A DNA stretch of 60,000 nt from Liolophura sinensis (Eukaryota > Mollusca > Polyplacophora > Chitonida > Chitonidae). How positions within the stretch are numbered: position 1 is the stretch's first letter; each line of letters starts with the position of its first letter. Shown piece after piece: positions 10,793 through 23,043 of this stretch. The stretch is taken from contig NC_088302.1 in assembly GCF_032854445.1 (NCBI RefSeq), positions 22,147,788 to 22,207,787 of the forward strand. Reading direction: 5' to 3'. The notes below the pieces were generated by a model. The model did not search any database and was not told the origin of the DNA. It saw nothing but the letters and a program-made list of their open reading frames with translations. A program made the position numbers and the translations under genes.

Positions 10793-11894
10793 AATGTTTA
10801 CACACCCAAGCGAGGTATGACAAAAAAAGTATGACAAAGATCGGACTCTGGTAGTACCAGTCATGCAATGCGAAACCACACTTGTAAGAGAGATTTGCAG
10901 GCTGTTGGATTAGCGTCTAATCATTTGCAAGACATTCATGTTGAGAGCGGGATGAACATGAACTGGACACGGACACCGACACTGTTACATTTCTATATCA
11001 ACACATTCCTGCATCATCGCTTGGTAACGGTCAATTAAAAGTGACCGTCGTTATTTGTGAACTTTTTGAAGCTATGGAATTTGTGGATTATTTTACAGAG
11101 TGCAATATTCATCCATGAATCTCTCTCCACTTAATACTGTACATATATTTTAATGAGGCTCCCTTCATGAGTGCATTATGCCCAACAAGCAGTGTCATGA
11201 GCCGCGCATGCGATCTCTTGCTCTATGTCGGCTATGTAGATCTACGCTTTGTAAAGTTGACATTTGAGTCCAATCTACAACTGCAGTTGTTTGCGTGTGC
11301 TGTTTCAGGTTTGGTGGATACAGAAGTGATAATGTTTGGGTCCCTTCTGGGGTTACTATGGTAACTAGATTGACAGTATCTGTCCTGTATCTATTTATCC
11401 TGAAAACTGCAGTTTCCAAGTTAAACCAAAGACCTTGTAAAGTTACTAAATTTGCATATACCTGACAAGTTCCTATAAATAGGATGACCATCATAAAGTG
11501 TTCTGATTGGCTTCTCATCATGTAGCGGAAAGGAAAAAAAGATATTGATATATTGACGTCTAAGAGCAAACCGTTTCCTTGTGGGTGAACCAGCCTAAGG
11601 TGTCCTCAAAATACAGGTTGACAGGTGTCTTTAGTGGTGTGATCTGTGAACTGCTGTTACCAGATACCTGTGAAATACAGCATTGAGAAATGTATGTCTG
11701 GTGTGTTTAAGTATTTGGCATACTCAGCTCAACTATATGTTCAGCACATTGTTTATTGATAATGTGTATGGATAATATGTCCTCCTTGTGATATTGATGA
11801 TGGCGTACTTTAGATATAAAATTATAGTTTTCCAATCTTTAATGCTTTGGATTCCTTCACCACAAGTCTGAACACCGCCAGCGTATCAGTGATG
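10793..11894. other. No gene recognised
   Basis: Intergenic DNA. The longest open frames (11167-11364 plus, 11195-11569 minus) overlap each other on opposite strands and have no recognisable motif. Confidence 0.5.
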
Positions 11895-12080
11895 TATTTA
11901 TTTTTTTATTTGATTGGTGTACTCAAGAATAGTTCACTTATACAACGGTGGCCAGCATTATGGTGGGAAGAAACTGGGCAGAGGCCGGGGGAAACCCACG
12001 ACCATCTTTGAACTCACGGCGACCGCATTGGTGAGAGATTCCTGGGTCATTACGCTGCGCTAGCGCGCTAACCAACTGAG
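11895..12080 (-). repeat. SINE family A with internal deletion
   Basis: The minus-strand copy runs from the TATTT tail (11895) to the A-box head (TAGCGCGCTAACCAACTGAG, ending near 12080). A central block is missing where GGAAACCCACGACCATC jumps to TTTGAACTCACGGCGACC. No clear target-site duplication. Confidence 0.8.
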
Positions 12081-12334
12081 TATCATTCATGTAAGGCGAA
12101 ATCACACACACAGCAAAGTTTGCAGATTATCAGATAGACTTGTGCTCCGATACCGTAGAATACTGAAATATATTTAGGCACGACGGCAAACACAAAGCAG
12201 AAAAAAATAAAACTAAATAAATTCCGACTGCACCTTTTGAGGTCAAGGTTGTCTGCCATTGTAGAACACAGTTTTAGGAGGCGCTCTAAACAGATCTAGG
12301 TATCGGGCCTAATCAAGACGAATTCCATGTAAAT

Positions 12335-12880
12335 ATGCCACATTCAAGGCAGAATAAGGCTAAGAACAACTCTACGAACGGCTCTAAGTCATTAGTGGGA
12401 GGTATTTTGGCAAAATCTGACTCTGATACGTTGATATCGCTGAACAAAGGTGGCGAACGTAGCCAGTCATCTGAGATGGCGAAGGCACAGACACAAGTGT
12501 GACAATCAGCTATTTCCAGCCCTGAATTCCTGGAACTTAAATCCCTGTTAACAGGTATAAAGGATAACTTAAATGCTAACTTAGATAAATGTATGCATTC
12601 CATAAGTTCAGAACTGAATGACATGAAAGACCGTGTGAGCTGGGTTGAAGACAAAGTGAATTCGAAAGATGGAGATCTCAAAGTCACAAGTGAAAAGTTT
12701 ACAGCAGTGAATAAACACCTCCAGTCACTGGTTGAACAGCTTGAAAATCTTACTGAAGGAAATACATGATCGTAAATTGAACGTGTTGTTCTCTGGTATA
12801 CTTCCATGAAGAAAACCAGGGCGCGTTTGACAGAAACTGCATTTAAACGTAGGCAAGAGAAACAATTCAAAACCCAGATA
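12335..12880 (+). pseudogene. LINE ORF1-like coiled-coil protein remnant
   Basis: Plus-strand frames from ATG 12335 read as a Lys/Ser/Asn-rich N-terminus, a stop near 12498, then a long heptad-type segment (about 12510-12765: FLELKSLLTG, SELNDMKDRVSWVEDKV, VNKHLQSLVEQLENL). A one-base frame change leads to DRKLNVLFSGI. This order of coiled coil and then an (R/K)xNxLFxGI motif is that of ORF1 proteins of L1/Tx1-like LINEs. A 185-codon open frame on the opposite strand is a shadow of it. It may belong to the LINE at 13.8 kb or to a different one. Confidence 0.5.
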
Positions 12881-12899
12881 TGAGTGAAGGGAACTGATG

Positions 12900-13065
12900 T
12901 GATTTATTTATTTATTTGATTGGTGTTTTACGCCGTACTCAAGAATATGTCACTTATACGACAGTGGCCAGTATTATGGTGGGTGGAAACCGGGCCGAGC
13001 CCGGAGGAAACCCACGACCATCCGCAGGTTGCTGGCAGACCTTCCCACGTACAGCCGGAGAGGAA
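12900..13065 (-). repeat. SINE family A, 5'-truncated, with target-site duplication
   Basis: Minus-strand copy with the tail at 12900-12930 (ATTTATTTATTTATTTGATTG). It is truncated within the body at the ACAGCCGGAGAGG block, so the tRNA-like head is absent. GGAACTGATG flanks it on both sides (12890-12899 and 13066-13075), showing an insertion into the sequence downstream of the ORF1 remnant. Confidence 0.85.
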
Positions 13066-13833
13066 GGAACTGATGCGAGTCTTTGCTACAAATCTATAGT
13101 GACACTGAAAGTTGGAAAATATACCAAACCTGACTGTACTGACTTGTTTCTAATGGCTTTCGGTATACATGCCAAAATGCCATCATAAATGTAATGCATG
13201 TTTTACTTTTATGATATAACTCAAAGTACAGGGATCTGTAGTTCCATATTAAATGTAATGCTTGTTATCTCCCTTTGTGCGATACATGGAAATCCCCAAT
13301 GTGTGAATACTAGGAGCTATTCTGCTTGTTTTTAATCTTTTGAATGGATACCAGTTTGCCTTGAGAGAAATTTTTTTCTCAACCTGTAATGCTATGATGC
13401 ATTACATAATTCCAGATTCAAACTATGTATGTCAACATAAATGTAACAGCGGTAAATTACTCCTAAACAGAGGAAATACAAGTGTAATTGGACAGCATGG
13501 GCATTTACTATTATTGGCCTTTCTAATTGTCTTCCATATTTTTTACTTAATTGCGATTTCAGCAATCCAGCAATTTGCATGAAGAATTATACCATTATGC
13601 TTATTTTGGGATTCTGTATCTATATTATTTAATACATAATACTGGGGCCGTTGCCGATCTGAATGAGGGCATATCAGCTACATTCTTTTTATTTTCTTAC
13701 TTTTTATATTATCATATAATGTTTGACACCAAAAGTATATGTTTTACCACCCTAGAGCGACATAGGTATGTTTATTTATTATGTTATTATCTATAGATAC
13801 GACTTGCTTTAGAAATTTTCTCCAATTTATAAC

Positions 13834-14952
13834 ATGACGGATAACAATACAGTGGAGGATATTCCATTCAATACTTTCTCGTGTTTACCTTTTCAAAATT
13901 TTGAAACCATTCCAAACACTTTAATAACTTCCACTGCAAGACCTACAGGTATTGTCATGGGAACCATTGAAAGCATGTGTTTCAACCCGTTTGATCCGTA
14001 TGATATTGAACTTTTATTTATTCCAGTTAAAGATAACGAACACGAATTTAAACATTGCTATGACATTATTTCTCATCAGTTAAAATACTTCTCTAAAACT
14101 ATTTTCACCTCTGATCCACAAATCCACTCTGACAACACTGAATCTCTCTCTTTCTTTCATATGAATGTTCGAGGTCAAAGTAAACACTTTGGTGAAATTT
14201 CTGGATTTCTACACAATCTGAAATATAAAAGTTTCTCTGAAAGTTGGCTAAACCCGTCTGCGGAAGGTTTGTTCGACATTCCTGACTATCAGATGATGTC
14301 ATCATCCAGACTGTCTAAAAAGGGGGGTGGACTGGTTCTTTATATTAATAATAAGTTAAAATACTGCAAAATACGTGATTATTTAACTCCTGTGTATAAG
14401 CCAAATGATTCACACAACTTCGAATATTATCGTCCCATTTCAATTCTGCCTTGCTTCAGCAAACTTCTAGAGCAACCGTCTGCCACGATGTTCAAATTTC
14501 TGGACTCGAACAATGTGCTCTCAGAGAATCAATATGGTTTCAGGGCCCATCATTCAACGAGTTTAGCAGCTACTGCATTGTATGATAAATTAATCCAAGC
14601 CAAGGAAAGTAAAAAATTCACCGTAGCAGTCTTTTTAAATCTATCAAAAGCGTTTGATTTAGTTAAACCTGATATTTTGCTGTTTAAGTTATCACACTAT
14701 GGCTTTAGAGATATATCTAATAATTGGTTTAATAGTTACCTCTGTGGCCGTTCCCGGAAAGTAACATATAATGGTACACTCTCTGAAATAGAACCTATCT
14801 TGTTTGGAATACCAATAGGTTCGATATTACGACCAACTCTCTTTTTATTATATATTAATGATGTAGTTAATGCATCTAATCTGTTAGACCTTATCTTATT
14901 TGCTGATGATACTAGCGCCACTTATTCGACACCGAAGCAAACGCTACTGTAG
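13834..14952 (+). pseudogene. LINE ORF2 remnant: partial endonuclease fused to reverse transcriptase
   Basis: 372 codons without a stop. Residues ~107-180 match the N-terminal half of an APE-type endonuclease (FFHMNVRG, FSESWLNP with the catalytic-type Glu, and GGGLVLYINNKL). At about residue 183 the sequence jumps to TPVYKPND...YYRPISILPCFSKLLE, the usual middle of LINE ORF2, so the endonuclease C-terminal half (with its Asp/His residues) and the start of the RT are deleted in frame. The RT continues with AVFLNLSKAFD, a damaged GIPIGSILRPTLF in place of the GVPQGS-type motif, and the catalytic FADDT. A TAG stop ends it early at 14952. Confidence 0.8.
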
Positions 14953-14964
14953 ACATTATGCCTC

Positions 14965-15600
14965 TTGAGATGGATGACATACACGTGGTTATGTAGCCAC
15001 CGTCTTTTACTCAGTCTGAGTAAAACTAAATGTATGCTTATTAAGCGTCAATCTAGAGGGATTACACATTCCTTACCCTCATTATTAATTTCGAATATTG
15101 CTATAGAACGCGTGTCTAATTTTAAATTCCTCGGTATAAACTTTAGCGACAAATTGGAAAAGCCATATTCAGTACATCTTTGGGAAAATTCCAGAAATAT
15201 TGGTATCATCAACAACATTAATTTCTCTATCAATAAAAGTGAATCTGTTTATTTTGTACTATTCCTTGATTTATCCATACTTGACTTATGGCAATATCCT
15301 TTGGGGAAATACTTTTCCATCTCATCTTAATCCTTTGGTAATTCTTCAATAATAACACTTTCCCATAGATTGGAACATACCGCGCCTCTCTTTGCCGAGC
15401 TAAAGTTGCTGACTTTACACCAAATCACCACATTTTCCTGCCTACGGTTTGTTCACACCTATATATACCATTATGAAAACATTCCTAAAAGTTTCTCCAG
15501 TTGTTTTCTGAGGCAATCAGAAGTTCACCAATACAATACAAATAGTCAGCAACTAAACTTACATAAGCCTATATTTTAGTCCACATGTTCTTATTATTTA
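14965..15600 (+). pseudogene. LINE ORF2 remnant: RT thumb and C-terminal region
   Basis: Continues the LINE in other frames. LSLSKTKCMLI and IERVSNFKFLGINFSDKL (14965-15180) are the conserved post-RT motifs. A frameshift near 15240 follows, then YPYLTYGNILWGNTFPSHL (about 15275-15330). The last part is HTAPLFAELKLLTLHQI to about 15580, the conserved C-terminus of these LINEs. Confidence 0.75.
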
Positions 15601-15862
15601 CTTAAAATAATTGGACCACGTGAATGGAATGTGAATAAACATATACATATTAGTTTATCATTATTTACTTATCTATGTATTTTATTCTCCTGTATAAGGT
15701 ATTATCATTTCTGTAGTCTTTATATTTATATAGGGATATATCAGGCTCAACTGAGCCTTATTCCCGCCGACAATTTATACTTTCTATGACTATGTTTACT
15801 GCATGTGTTGGTGAATAAATATTGAATTGAAAAAATTGGTGAATAAATATTGAATAGAAAAA

Positions 15863-17385
15863 ATTGAATCGATTCGCCCTCTGTCAATGCACGACAGTTT
15901 GCCAATTATACCGTGATGACATGGGACGCTTACGAGTGTGCGGAACGGCGGGTATTGCCGGTATCGCCGCACAGTCGTACACAATCGTAACCAAAGGTGT
16001 TGTCCGTAAGAACCCCGGTGACACTTTTTAACATATATTCAAAATGGCCGACACAAGGGGAAAATCACAAAAGAAAATCAGTAATTTATTGCAGTCCTTG
16101 GATATTTTTTTGCTTCATGTTCGCGAGTTTTCAATACGCACAAAGACAGAATTGCGGAGATATTGTCCTAATACTCATTGTCTTCAAAAATCTGACCATT
16201 AACAGAGAAGTTGTCTGCGGAGATGATAGTGAAACATTTACATATTTTTGTGCCTGTGTTTATTTAATCCAGTCCATGATTTATGATCACTGACTTTCTA
16301 CAGTTTCTAAACGCATAGTGAAAGGTTAGAATAGTTTCCATGACAACAGGAAAGAGTGTCAGGTGACCGTCGCTTTACCGTCAGCTAATTAATTACCGTA
16401 TGCGTTGTTGGTCGGGCATTTTTTGGACTCAAGCCGAGAGTGCCACAGTTTGGAAAGAGTGTTATTATTATTGCTTTCTTATATCTGATTAAAAGCCCCG
16501 AAAAAGATTTTTATGAAATGGTATAGTGGTTTGTACGAGCGTATAAACAAATAAATAAATAAGTATTACTTGTTTGTCATGTAATAACACTGCTTTCCAT
16601 TTCCACTAGTGCACAACAAACTCTTCGGAAAAATATGTGAACTGTTGACATCGTCACACTGATCTGATCAGCCACAGGCCTGGCTATAACTCCTGATTGC
16701 TGGTACAGCAAATAGCTGTCAGGATCTGTTTTGTTGGATCAAATATCTTCTTTTTTTTTGTTTTGTTTTGTTTTACCATTCTCATAAACACCTGATATAT
16801 TGATTTGTGCCAAGACACGCGAAATCTGCGCCTCTAGTAACACCCTTGTTATGCGAAATGCCTTGGGAAATCATCACATGAATATTCTGGAATGACACTT
16901 TCTAAGTAGTCATTAATCTTAATGCGATTTGACACATTTCTGGTGCTGTGAAAACAGAGAAATAAATCTGTCTCACTTTCTGAATCTCTGCTGAACAATG
17001 GCGATAATTCTGCATCATTATTAAAAAAACATTCCTCAAATATAAGAAGACCCAACTTTGGCAATTTTGCCATCTTTCTGCTTGTGATGCGAAAAATGGC
17101 CAGGAAGTCGACATTACAATTTATTCATTATTGCTATGTTTATTGTGAACATATGAACATGTTTATATTTGTTTATTTTTTTAAATTTGTTTATTTTGTT
17201 GTGCTATTCTGTTCTAAATTGAAATATTACATTCAAGGGAAGTAATTTTAGTGTGTGGTCTATTTTGGCGTGTTCCCTCCCATATTCAGCGATATCGTGG
17301 ATTTGGGTCAAAACAGGGAAATATTGTGCCATATTATTATGAAATGTGTCTATGTATAGGATAGAGACTTTTCATGATGACCTCT
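15863..17385. other. No gene recognised
   Basis: Intergenic DNA without a convincing coding frame. A T-rich tract with TTTTG units is at about 16750-16775. Confidence 0.5.
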
Positions 17386-17655
17386 ATCTGTTTTAGACGA
17401 CTGATTGGCTATTTCATGCAAAGCCACACCCTCTCTTCCTGTCACTGGTCTGTCAGTGTGTCAACCCAACAGCCGTTGTTATGTCACATGGTCGATGACC
17501 TGTCAATCAATGTCTGCTCACTCGGCCTACGGTTTCTTTGGCTCCGCCCCTGCTGTCTTCATATGAAGAGTTTTCTTCATCAATAAGTACTTTGGAATTA
17601 AAGCCTGTGATTGGCTGAAAACACCATCGATAGCCAATCTGTCGTCTAAATAGAT
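17386..17655. mobile_element. Short element with ~26-bp terminal inverted repeats
   Basis: ATCTGTTTTAGACGACTGATTGGCTAT at the left end is matched, reverse-complemented, by the right end (17629-17655) with two mismatches and a one-base gap. The 270-bp span has no coding frame of note. No clear target-site duplication was seen, so this could be a decayed MITE or a chance-preserved inverted repeat. Confidence 0.45.
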
Positions 17656-19381
17656 TAAGGATTGTCCGTGTCATTCGACATTCGTGTAAATAGGGGGTCA
17701 CAATAGGGCCTCTGTGGTTTTGTTATTTCCAAGAATAGGTAAAGAGTGTATATCCAGGTGGGCCCTATTGTATATAACTGTCCTACATGTGGAAGGGTGT
17801 AGTAAGTTTTTAGTTATTTCCTAGGCCTATTAAAGAAAATTCAAAATTAAATGTATTAGCTAAGCCAGTTGTCTCCTTAAAGTTTTGATTGGACAGATAG
17901 TCACTATTTTGGGAGTTAGAAAAAGAAGATAAATGAGTTTAGAGAATATGATTGTGGAGTGATGAACAACAAGAAAAACATGAATATACTTTATGTAAAA
18001 GTAAGTGTGTAGTTAATCTGAGCTTGATCTCTACAGTTATACAAAAGGAGGAGAGGTTTCCAGGGGAAATTTTAGGCAGACACATGCATATGTCAATATA
18101 TTGACCATTTATGTATTTAGCAATTTAACTTGCATGCGTCAACAACTTTCATTTTTATTTTAATTTACCTGTAGAGTGTTATTTGAATTTCATGCAATAC
18201 AATTGAATGCAAAATGTCAAAATTTCTGCACTTGAGGTCAGTCTGCGGCTTCCGGGATTACATCACACAACTCACAGTTGTAGCTTTAGAGAGTTACAAG
18301 TTCCATAGTGATATAACTCATGCATCTGTCGACTGGTTGAAGGGATTTGTTTTCAAGTGTACCAAATTCAGGCTCTCGCAGGTAAATAAGTTTGGTTGTC
18401 ATCTGGGTATCTTTCAGCATATTCTGTCGCTTGTAAAGGCGCACATGGCGTCTTTGGGTTATGGGTGGTTCCAGAAGGCACCTCGTTTTAGTTTGCGAGT
18501 GGCCTTTAAGTTATAAGTTTGGGAGAAAACCCCTATCCAAAATGAAAAATGAGTAGACTGCATCTGTAGAATAGTGCATTTTACAAGTAATACACGGTTC
18601 ATTTCACTTTAGATTCACATTCTGTAACCATATATTTGGGTTACACTTTGTCAACTGACGTCTTTTTCGGTGCATTGGCCTCCTGTAAAAGTTGGAAAGT
18701 CGAGGGTACCAAAGTGAGGCTCAACCAACTTCGTGGAAACTTTCCGCCGGATTTGCGTAGGCTAGACACTACCCTCAACAAGATGGACACGGACCCCCAT
18801 TACAACTTCCGGGAGGGGCGATTGTAGTTCTGTGAATTTTAGGGTATAAAGTATTTTTTTGCTCCCAAGCGTCCATTTTTGGTGCACAGGTGCATGCTTG
18901 GTATTAAAATGCTGGAAACTGTCTAAACTTTGAGGAGGTATGAGCTTTATTGATGAAAGTTTGAAATTCTGGGTGAGAGGACACAAGGTGTGAGGTAGTG
19001 ATGAGGCTGCGAGTGACGTCCCCTTGGCGTTGCTAGGCACGCCTCCCAGCTGCCGGCATGGAAAGGTCCAGATTTTGACGGTCAACCTATGTCAAGATTT
19101 TTATGGCTTGTTTCTCCCAGGCTGGGCCAGGTATGCACCAAAGCTTATTGGCCACGGAATGTTTGGGACTGAGCTACAGCGCTAAACGTTATCATTGTCG
19201 CTTATGAAAAATTAATGGGGGTCCGAGGCCAGATAACCTTTGGCATTTTACGTAGATATTTTCGGAAACGCACAAAAGGGTTAGAAAAAAGTTTTGCTTT
19301 TACAACATGCGAGAACCTCTATGTCGTATGTAGACATACTAAAAACAGCCTTTTTTAAGTATGTACGGTAAATGATCTTAA
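17656..19381. other. No gene recognised
   Basis: Several open frames of 60-107 codons occur on both strands (for example 18214-18516 plus, 18762-19085 minus), none with a recognisable domain. Confidence 0.45.
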
Positions 19382-20280
19382 GTGATTTTATCGAAACGAA
19401 CAGACGAAAGGTCACTGTGTTATCAGGCAATACCGGGGATAGCAAAAGAGGTCGAACCGTCAATGTAGTCTAATTTCTGTCATGCATATATTTCTTCAAA
19501 ATGACTCTCCCACTCTCCATGGCCCTTTTTCGATAACTTTTAACAAGACGATGTGCAGGGAATTATTTTTTCCTGGAATTTGCAGTGTATATGGAATTTT
19601 AGCCACCTGAGCCACCTCACAAGGAGGTGAGAAATTTTATTTCTGAGAAAATTAACTTCACGCTGGTAGGGCTAAGCTTTTAAAACATATATATCGTGCC
19701 TGTCTGGTTGCATTGTGACAGGCAGTGTTAAATACTGATAAATATACACCAATAAAGACGGTCCGATGAACACTCGCGTGCATACAGAGCACTTCAAAAA
19801 TTTATTATTACTTAAAACTATATGCGTATTTCCATGATCGCTTTAAATACTAAAGAGTATACTTCTTTTACGCTATTCACCGTTAGTCCCGCACTGTATC
19901 CACTAAAATAAGATATATTTCGCCAACATGGTGAAATGAAAAGGAAACTTCAGAAAATTCGACATCGGCCTCAACTCTGGTTGCAAACATAACTATAAAA
20001 TGACTTGCAAAACACGAGGACTGCAGAAGTGAACGAAACTGATGTAGAAATGGGAAGAAAAAAACTGTTAGAAGTTTGTCTACAGAGATAGGATATTAAG
20101 GTACAAACTTTTTGATATGTTGAAACTTGTGCTTACTTGGCAGATCAACAAAACATTGTCATTCTGATTTACCGTCTGGACAGTTCAGTTTTGGCTAACT
20201 TTACTATCGTGGGTCTTCTTGATTTATTGTCCTTAACGAATTAAACCCTTTGTAAATATAATGTATACTAATTACACTAT
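19382..20280. repeat. ~898-bp direct repeat, copy 1
   Basis: Almost identical to 21935-22831. The differences seen are single-base indels in two A runs (near 19955 and 20056) and one substitution near 19663 (CACGCTGG versus CACACTGG). It has no open frame of note. It contains AATAAAG but shows no clear terminal inverted repeats, and the flanks of the pair share no target-site duplication. See the findings for possible origins. Confidence 0.95.
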
Positions 20281-20293
20281 GGCTGTAATTACA

Positions 20294-20722
20294 CTATGGC
20301 ATCAGGTCGGAACAGGCAGAAGCGACTTTGAGTCTCCTGGACACGGTCTGCCGACTGACCCGGTGACCTAAGGCATTGATTGACGATGACGTCACTGTCA
20401 GGAAGAGGTTCCTCAGGTGTAAGGTGAGCAGGTACCCGTCTTCTCTAGGTGTAGTTACCCTAGGCCTGCCTATTCTTGGCCTGTCCGATGTTTGCCTTGT
20501 CTGCCTGTAACGTTGCATTAAGCTTGACATAGTTACACAAGAACAGCAAAAGGTCCTTGCAATGTGGTCATGGTTGGCTCCCATGGGTACCATACCCAGG
20601 GCCCTCTCGCGTTGTTCTGGAGTCAATCGAAGCATTACTTTGGTTGTTTTTAGTCTGTGTGCAAGTCCAACACACTGTGTGTAACGTTTAAATACACTTA
20701 TTACATGTGCACTTGCGGCCAT
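20294..20722 (-). pseudogene. Tc1-like transposase, N-terminal fragment
   Basis: The minus-strand frame of 142 codons has the bipartite paired-like DNA-binding region of Tc1 transposases: LTPEQRERALGM...ARTFCCSCVTMSSLMQRYRQT (first helix-turn-helix), then the GRPRVTT hook (residues ~86-91) and ALGHRVSRQTVSRRLK (second helix-turn-helix). The DDE catalytic domain is absent: the frame stops at a TAG created where the element abuts direct-repeat copy 1 (20281-20296). Residues 1-28 do not resemble the family. It is a dead fragment. Confidence 0.8.
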
Positions 20723-21330
20723 CCATGGGTCACGTCATTTTTCAACTTTCTTCGTTGTCTCAAAACAAATTCGTGTTGGCGTATATGACGCTTGTCGTAC
20801 ATGGGAATATGCTTCGTACAATGTTTTCCTACAACAATTTGGTATTAATTTGCTGAAAAGGCTGTTTAAATTTATCTCACGGAGTCGTAAAGTTTCTTTT
20901 AACCGTCAGTTTATAAAGAAAGTCCGCTGTATTCAAAATATCATTCAGAATGACAAAAGAACACGTGGCAGGTTATTTTATACAGTACACCAGTGTAAGA
21001 GAATGACAGTCACACTAAAAGGTGTGAGAGTGGCGTTTTGTAAAAGAGAGTTTTAAATTCAACTGTAATACAATTTTGTATTAAATATACATGAAGTGGG
21101 CCTCTGTAGACCTTGAGCTATATATTACGAATTAAGGCGACGATTGGTCAAGTAGCCCTGCGTCCCGTGATGTTCATTATCTCATAAACCTAAGCAAACT
21201 TTTCACATCCACAGGAAATAATCCATGGCGGAAAACATCATGAAAAAAAAAATAAATAAACGAAAAATAAAGACAAAAATAAGAGGGTGGACCAACACGA
21301 ACATAAATTTGTTTCACTTCTGTGATCTAC

Positions 21331-21660
21331 AATGGTCAGGGCGTTCGCTTTGAAGTCGGTACACCTGGGATCAAACCTACGTCGGGTCAACCAAAGACAT
21401 TAAAAATGGTACCTAGGCCTTCCTTGCTTGATCTTTAGCTCTGCGAGACTAGAGCATGGAATCAGGACTGGTTGGCTGGTGTAATTATAATGTGACTGTT
21501 TGAGGTGTCATGTCTGGTGTCTGACATACCAGCGGCGGCAGCACTCTGGCGGCATGGACTCTCCTTGCAACAAGAAGACACAGTATATGTATACACACAC
21601 CTTGTCGTCATCATATCTGAACAAGTACGACGTAAAAACCCCTTGCATACTTACATAATT
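21331..21660 (+). repeat. SINE family C copy (diverged)
   Basis: Shares blocks in order with the copy at 23116-23475: GCGTTCGC head, GGGTCGGGTCA-type block, AAAGAC-TTAAAAA-GGTAC, ACTGGTTGGC, TATAATG, TGTCTGGTGTCT, GGCGGCA, GGCATGGACT, ATACACACAC and a final ACGACGTAAAAACCCC-type tail. The tRNA-like A box is poor here. It lies between the two ~898-bp repeats. Confidence 0.65.
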
Positions 21661-21934
21661 TTATAAGTAATTTCATTTTTGACAGACTCCATCTACATGT
21701 TCTTTTAGTTCGTTATATCGCAACTCCTGTGTAGTTCACCAGTTGGTTACTGTGTCTGGGATTAACATCTTCCTACAAGCAAGGTTGATACGTGCTACAG
21801 GCTTCGTAGTCACAGGCTTTCTTTACGGAGTTACAGCCAATCATTGACCGCCCCTTATAAGTGTGTATTTCGTTCCGATCCATCCCTTGACACAACATTA
21901 TTCAACAGCAGTATGCAGTGCTATGCACAGTGAT

Positions 21935-22831
21935 GTGATTTTATCGAAACGAACAGACGAAAGGTCACTGTGTTATCAGGCAATACCGGGGATAGCAAAA
22001 GAGGTCGAACCGTCAATGTAGTCTAATTTCTGTCATGCATATATTTCTTCAAAATGACTCTCCCACTCTCCATGGCCCTTTTTCGATAACTTTTAACAAG
22101 ACGATGTGCAGGGAATTATTTTTTCCTGGAATTTGCAGTGTATATGGAATTTTAGCCACCTGAGCCACCTCACAAGGAGGTGAGAAATTTTATTTCTGAG
22201 AAAATTAACTTCACACTGGTAGGGCTAAGCTTTTAAAACATATATATCGTGCCTGTCTGGTTGCATTGTGACAGGCAGTGTTAAATACTGATAAATATAC
22301 ACCAATAAAGACGGTCCGATGAACACTCGCGTGCATACAGAGCACTTCAAAAATTTATTATTACTTAAAACTATATGCGTATTTCCATGATCGCTTTAAA
22401 TACTAAAGAGTATACTTCTTTTACGCTATTCACCGTTAGTCCCGCACTGTATCCACTAAAATAAGATATATTTCGCCAACATGGTGAAATGAAAAGGAAA
22501 CTTCAGAAATTCGACATCGGCCTCAACTCTGGTTGCAAACATAACTATAAAATGACTTGCAAAACACGAGGACTGCAGAAGTGAACGAAACTGATGTAGA
22601 AATGGGAAGAAAAAACTGTTAGAAGTTTGTCTACAGAGATAGGATATTAAGGTACAAACTTTTTGATATGTTGAAACTTGTGCTTACTTGGCAGATCAAC
22701 AAAACATTGTCATTCTGATTTACCGTCTGGACAGTTCAGTTTTGGCTAACTTTACTATCGTGGGTCTTCTTGATTTATTGTCCTTAACGAATTAAACCCT
22801 TTGTAAATATAATGTATACTAATTACACTAT
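21935..22831. repeat. ~898-bp direct repeat, copy 2
   Basis: Second copy, same orientation, 1,654 bases after the end of copy 1. The two copies match to their last base (ATTACACTAT), after which they diverge at once. The unique left and right flanks are unrelated to each other. Confidence 0.95.
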
Positions 22832-23043
22832 ATCTGATTTCGGTAGGCTCGGATTTCTAAATACTCAATCGTGAATTGTACCCCTCTGAGTAGCTTCAAT
22901 GTTACACTTTAATTGTTTGACTCTGTTGAAGACTTTTGTCCAGAAGACCAAGTTTACAGTTGCTCTGTTTACTCTGTTATACTGCTCTGTTTATTCTGTT
23001 AACAAAAGAGTTATATGATAATATATAGAGGGTTAGTTAGTAA

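Larger units (their letters stand above)
13834..15862 (+). mobile_element. Non-LTR retrotransposon (Jockey/CR1-like LINE), deleted and decayed
   Basis: Carries an endonuclease-like segment, a reverse transcriptase and a typical LINE C-terminus. It ends in a short repeated tail of GAATAAATATTGAATTGAA type (15807-15862). Frames change at about 14952 and 15240. The 3' tail and protein style fit the Jockey/CR1 group, but the exact clade is not assigned. The 5' limit is uncertain. Confidence 0.8.

Noticed and set aside
12313-12870. 185-codon minus-strand open frame
   Set aside because: The opposite strand has a recognisable LINE ORF1-like coiled coil. The minus frame has no motif and is its shadow.
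19382-22831. LTR retrotransposon defined by the ~898-bp repeats
   Set aside because: The repeats start near TG but I find no matching target-site duplication, no primer-binding site after copy 1, no polypurine tract before copy 2 and no retroelement proteins between them. Kept as an unexplained direct repeat.
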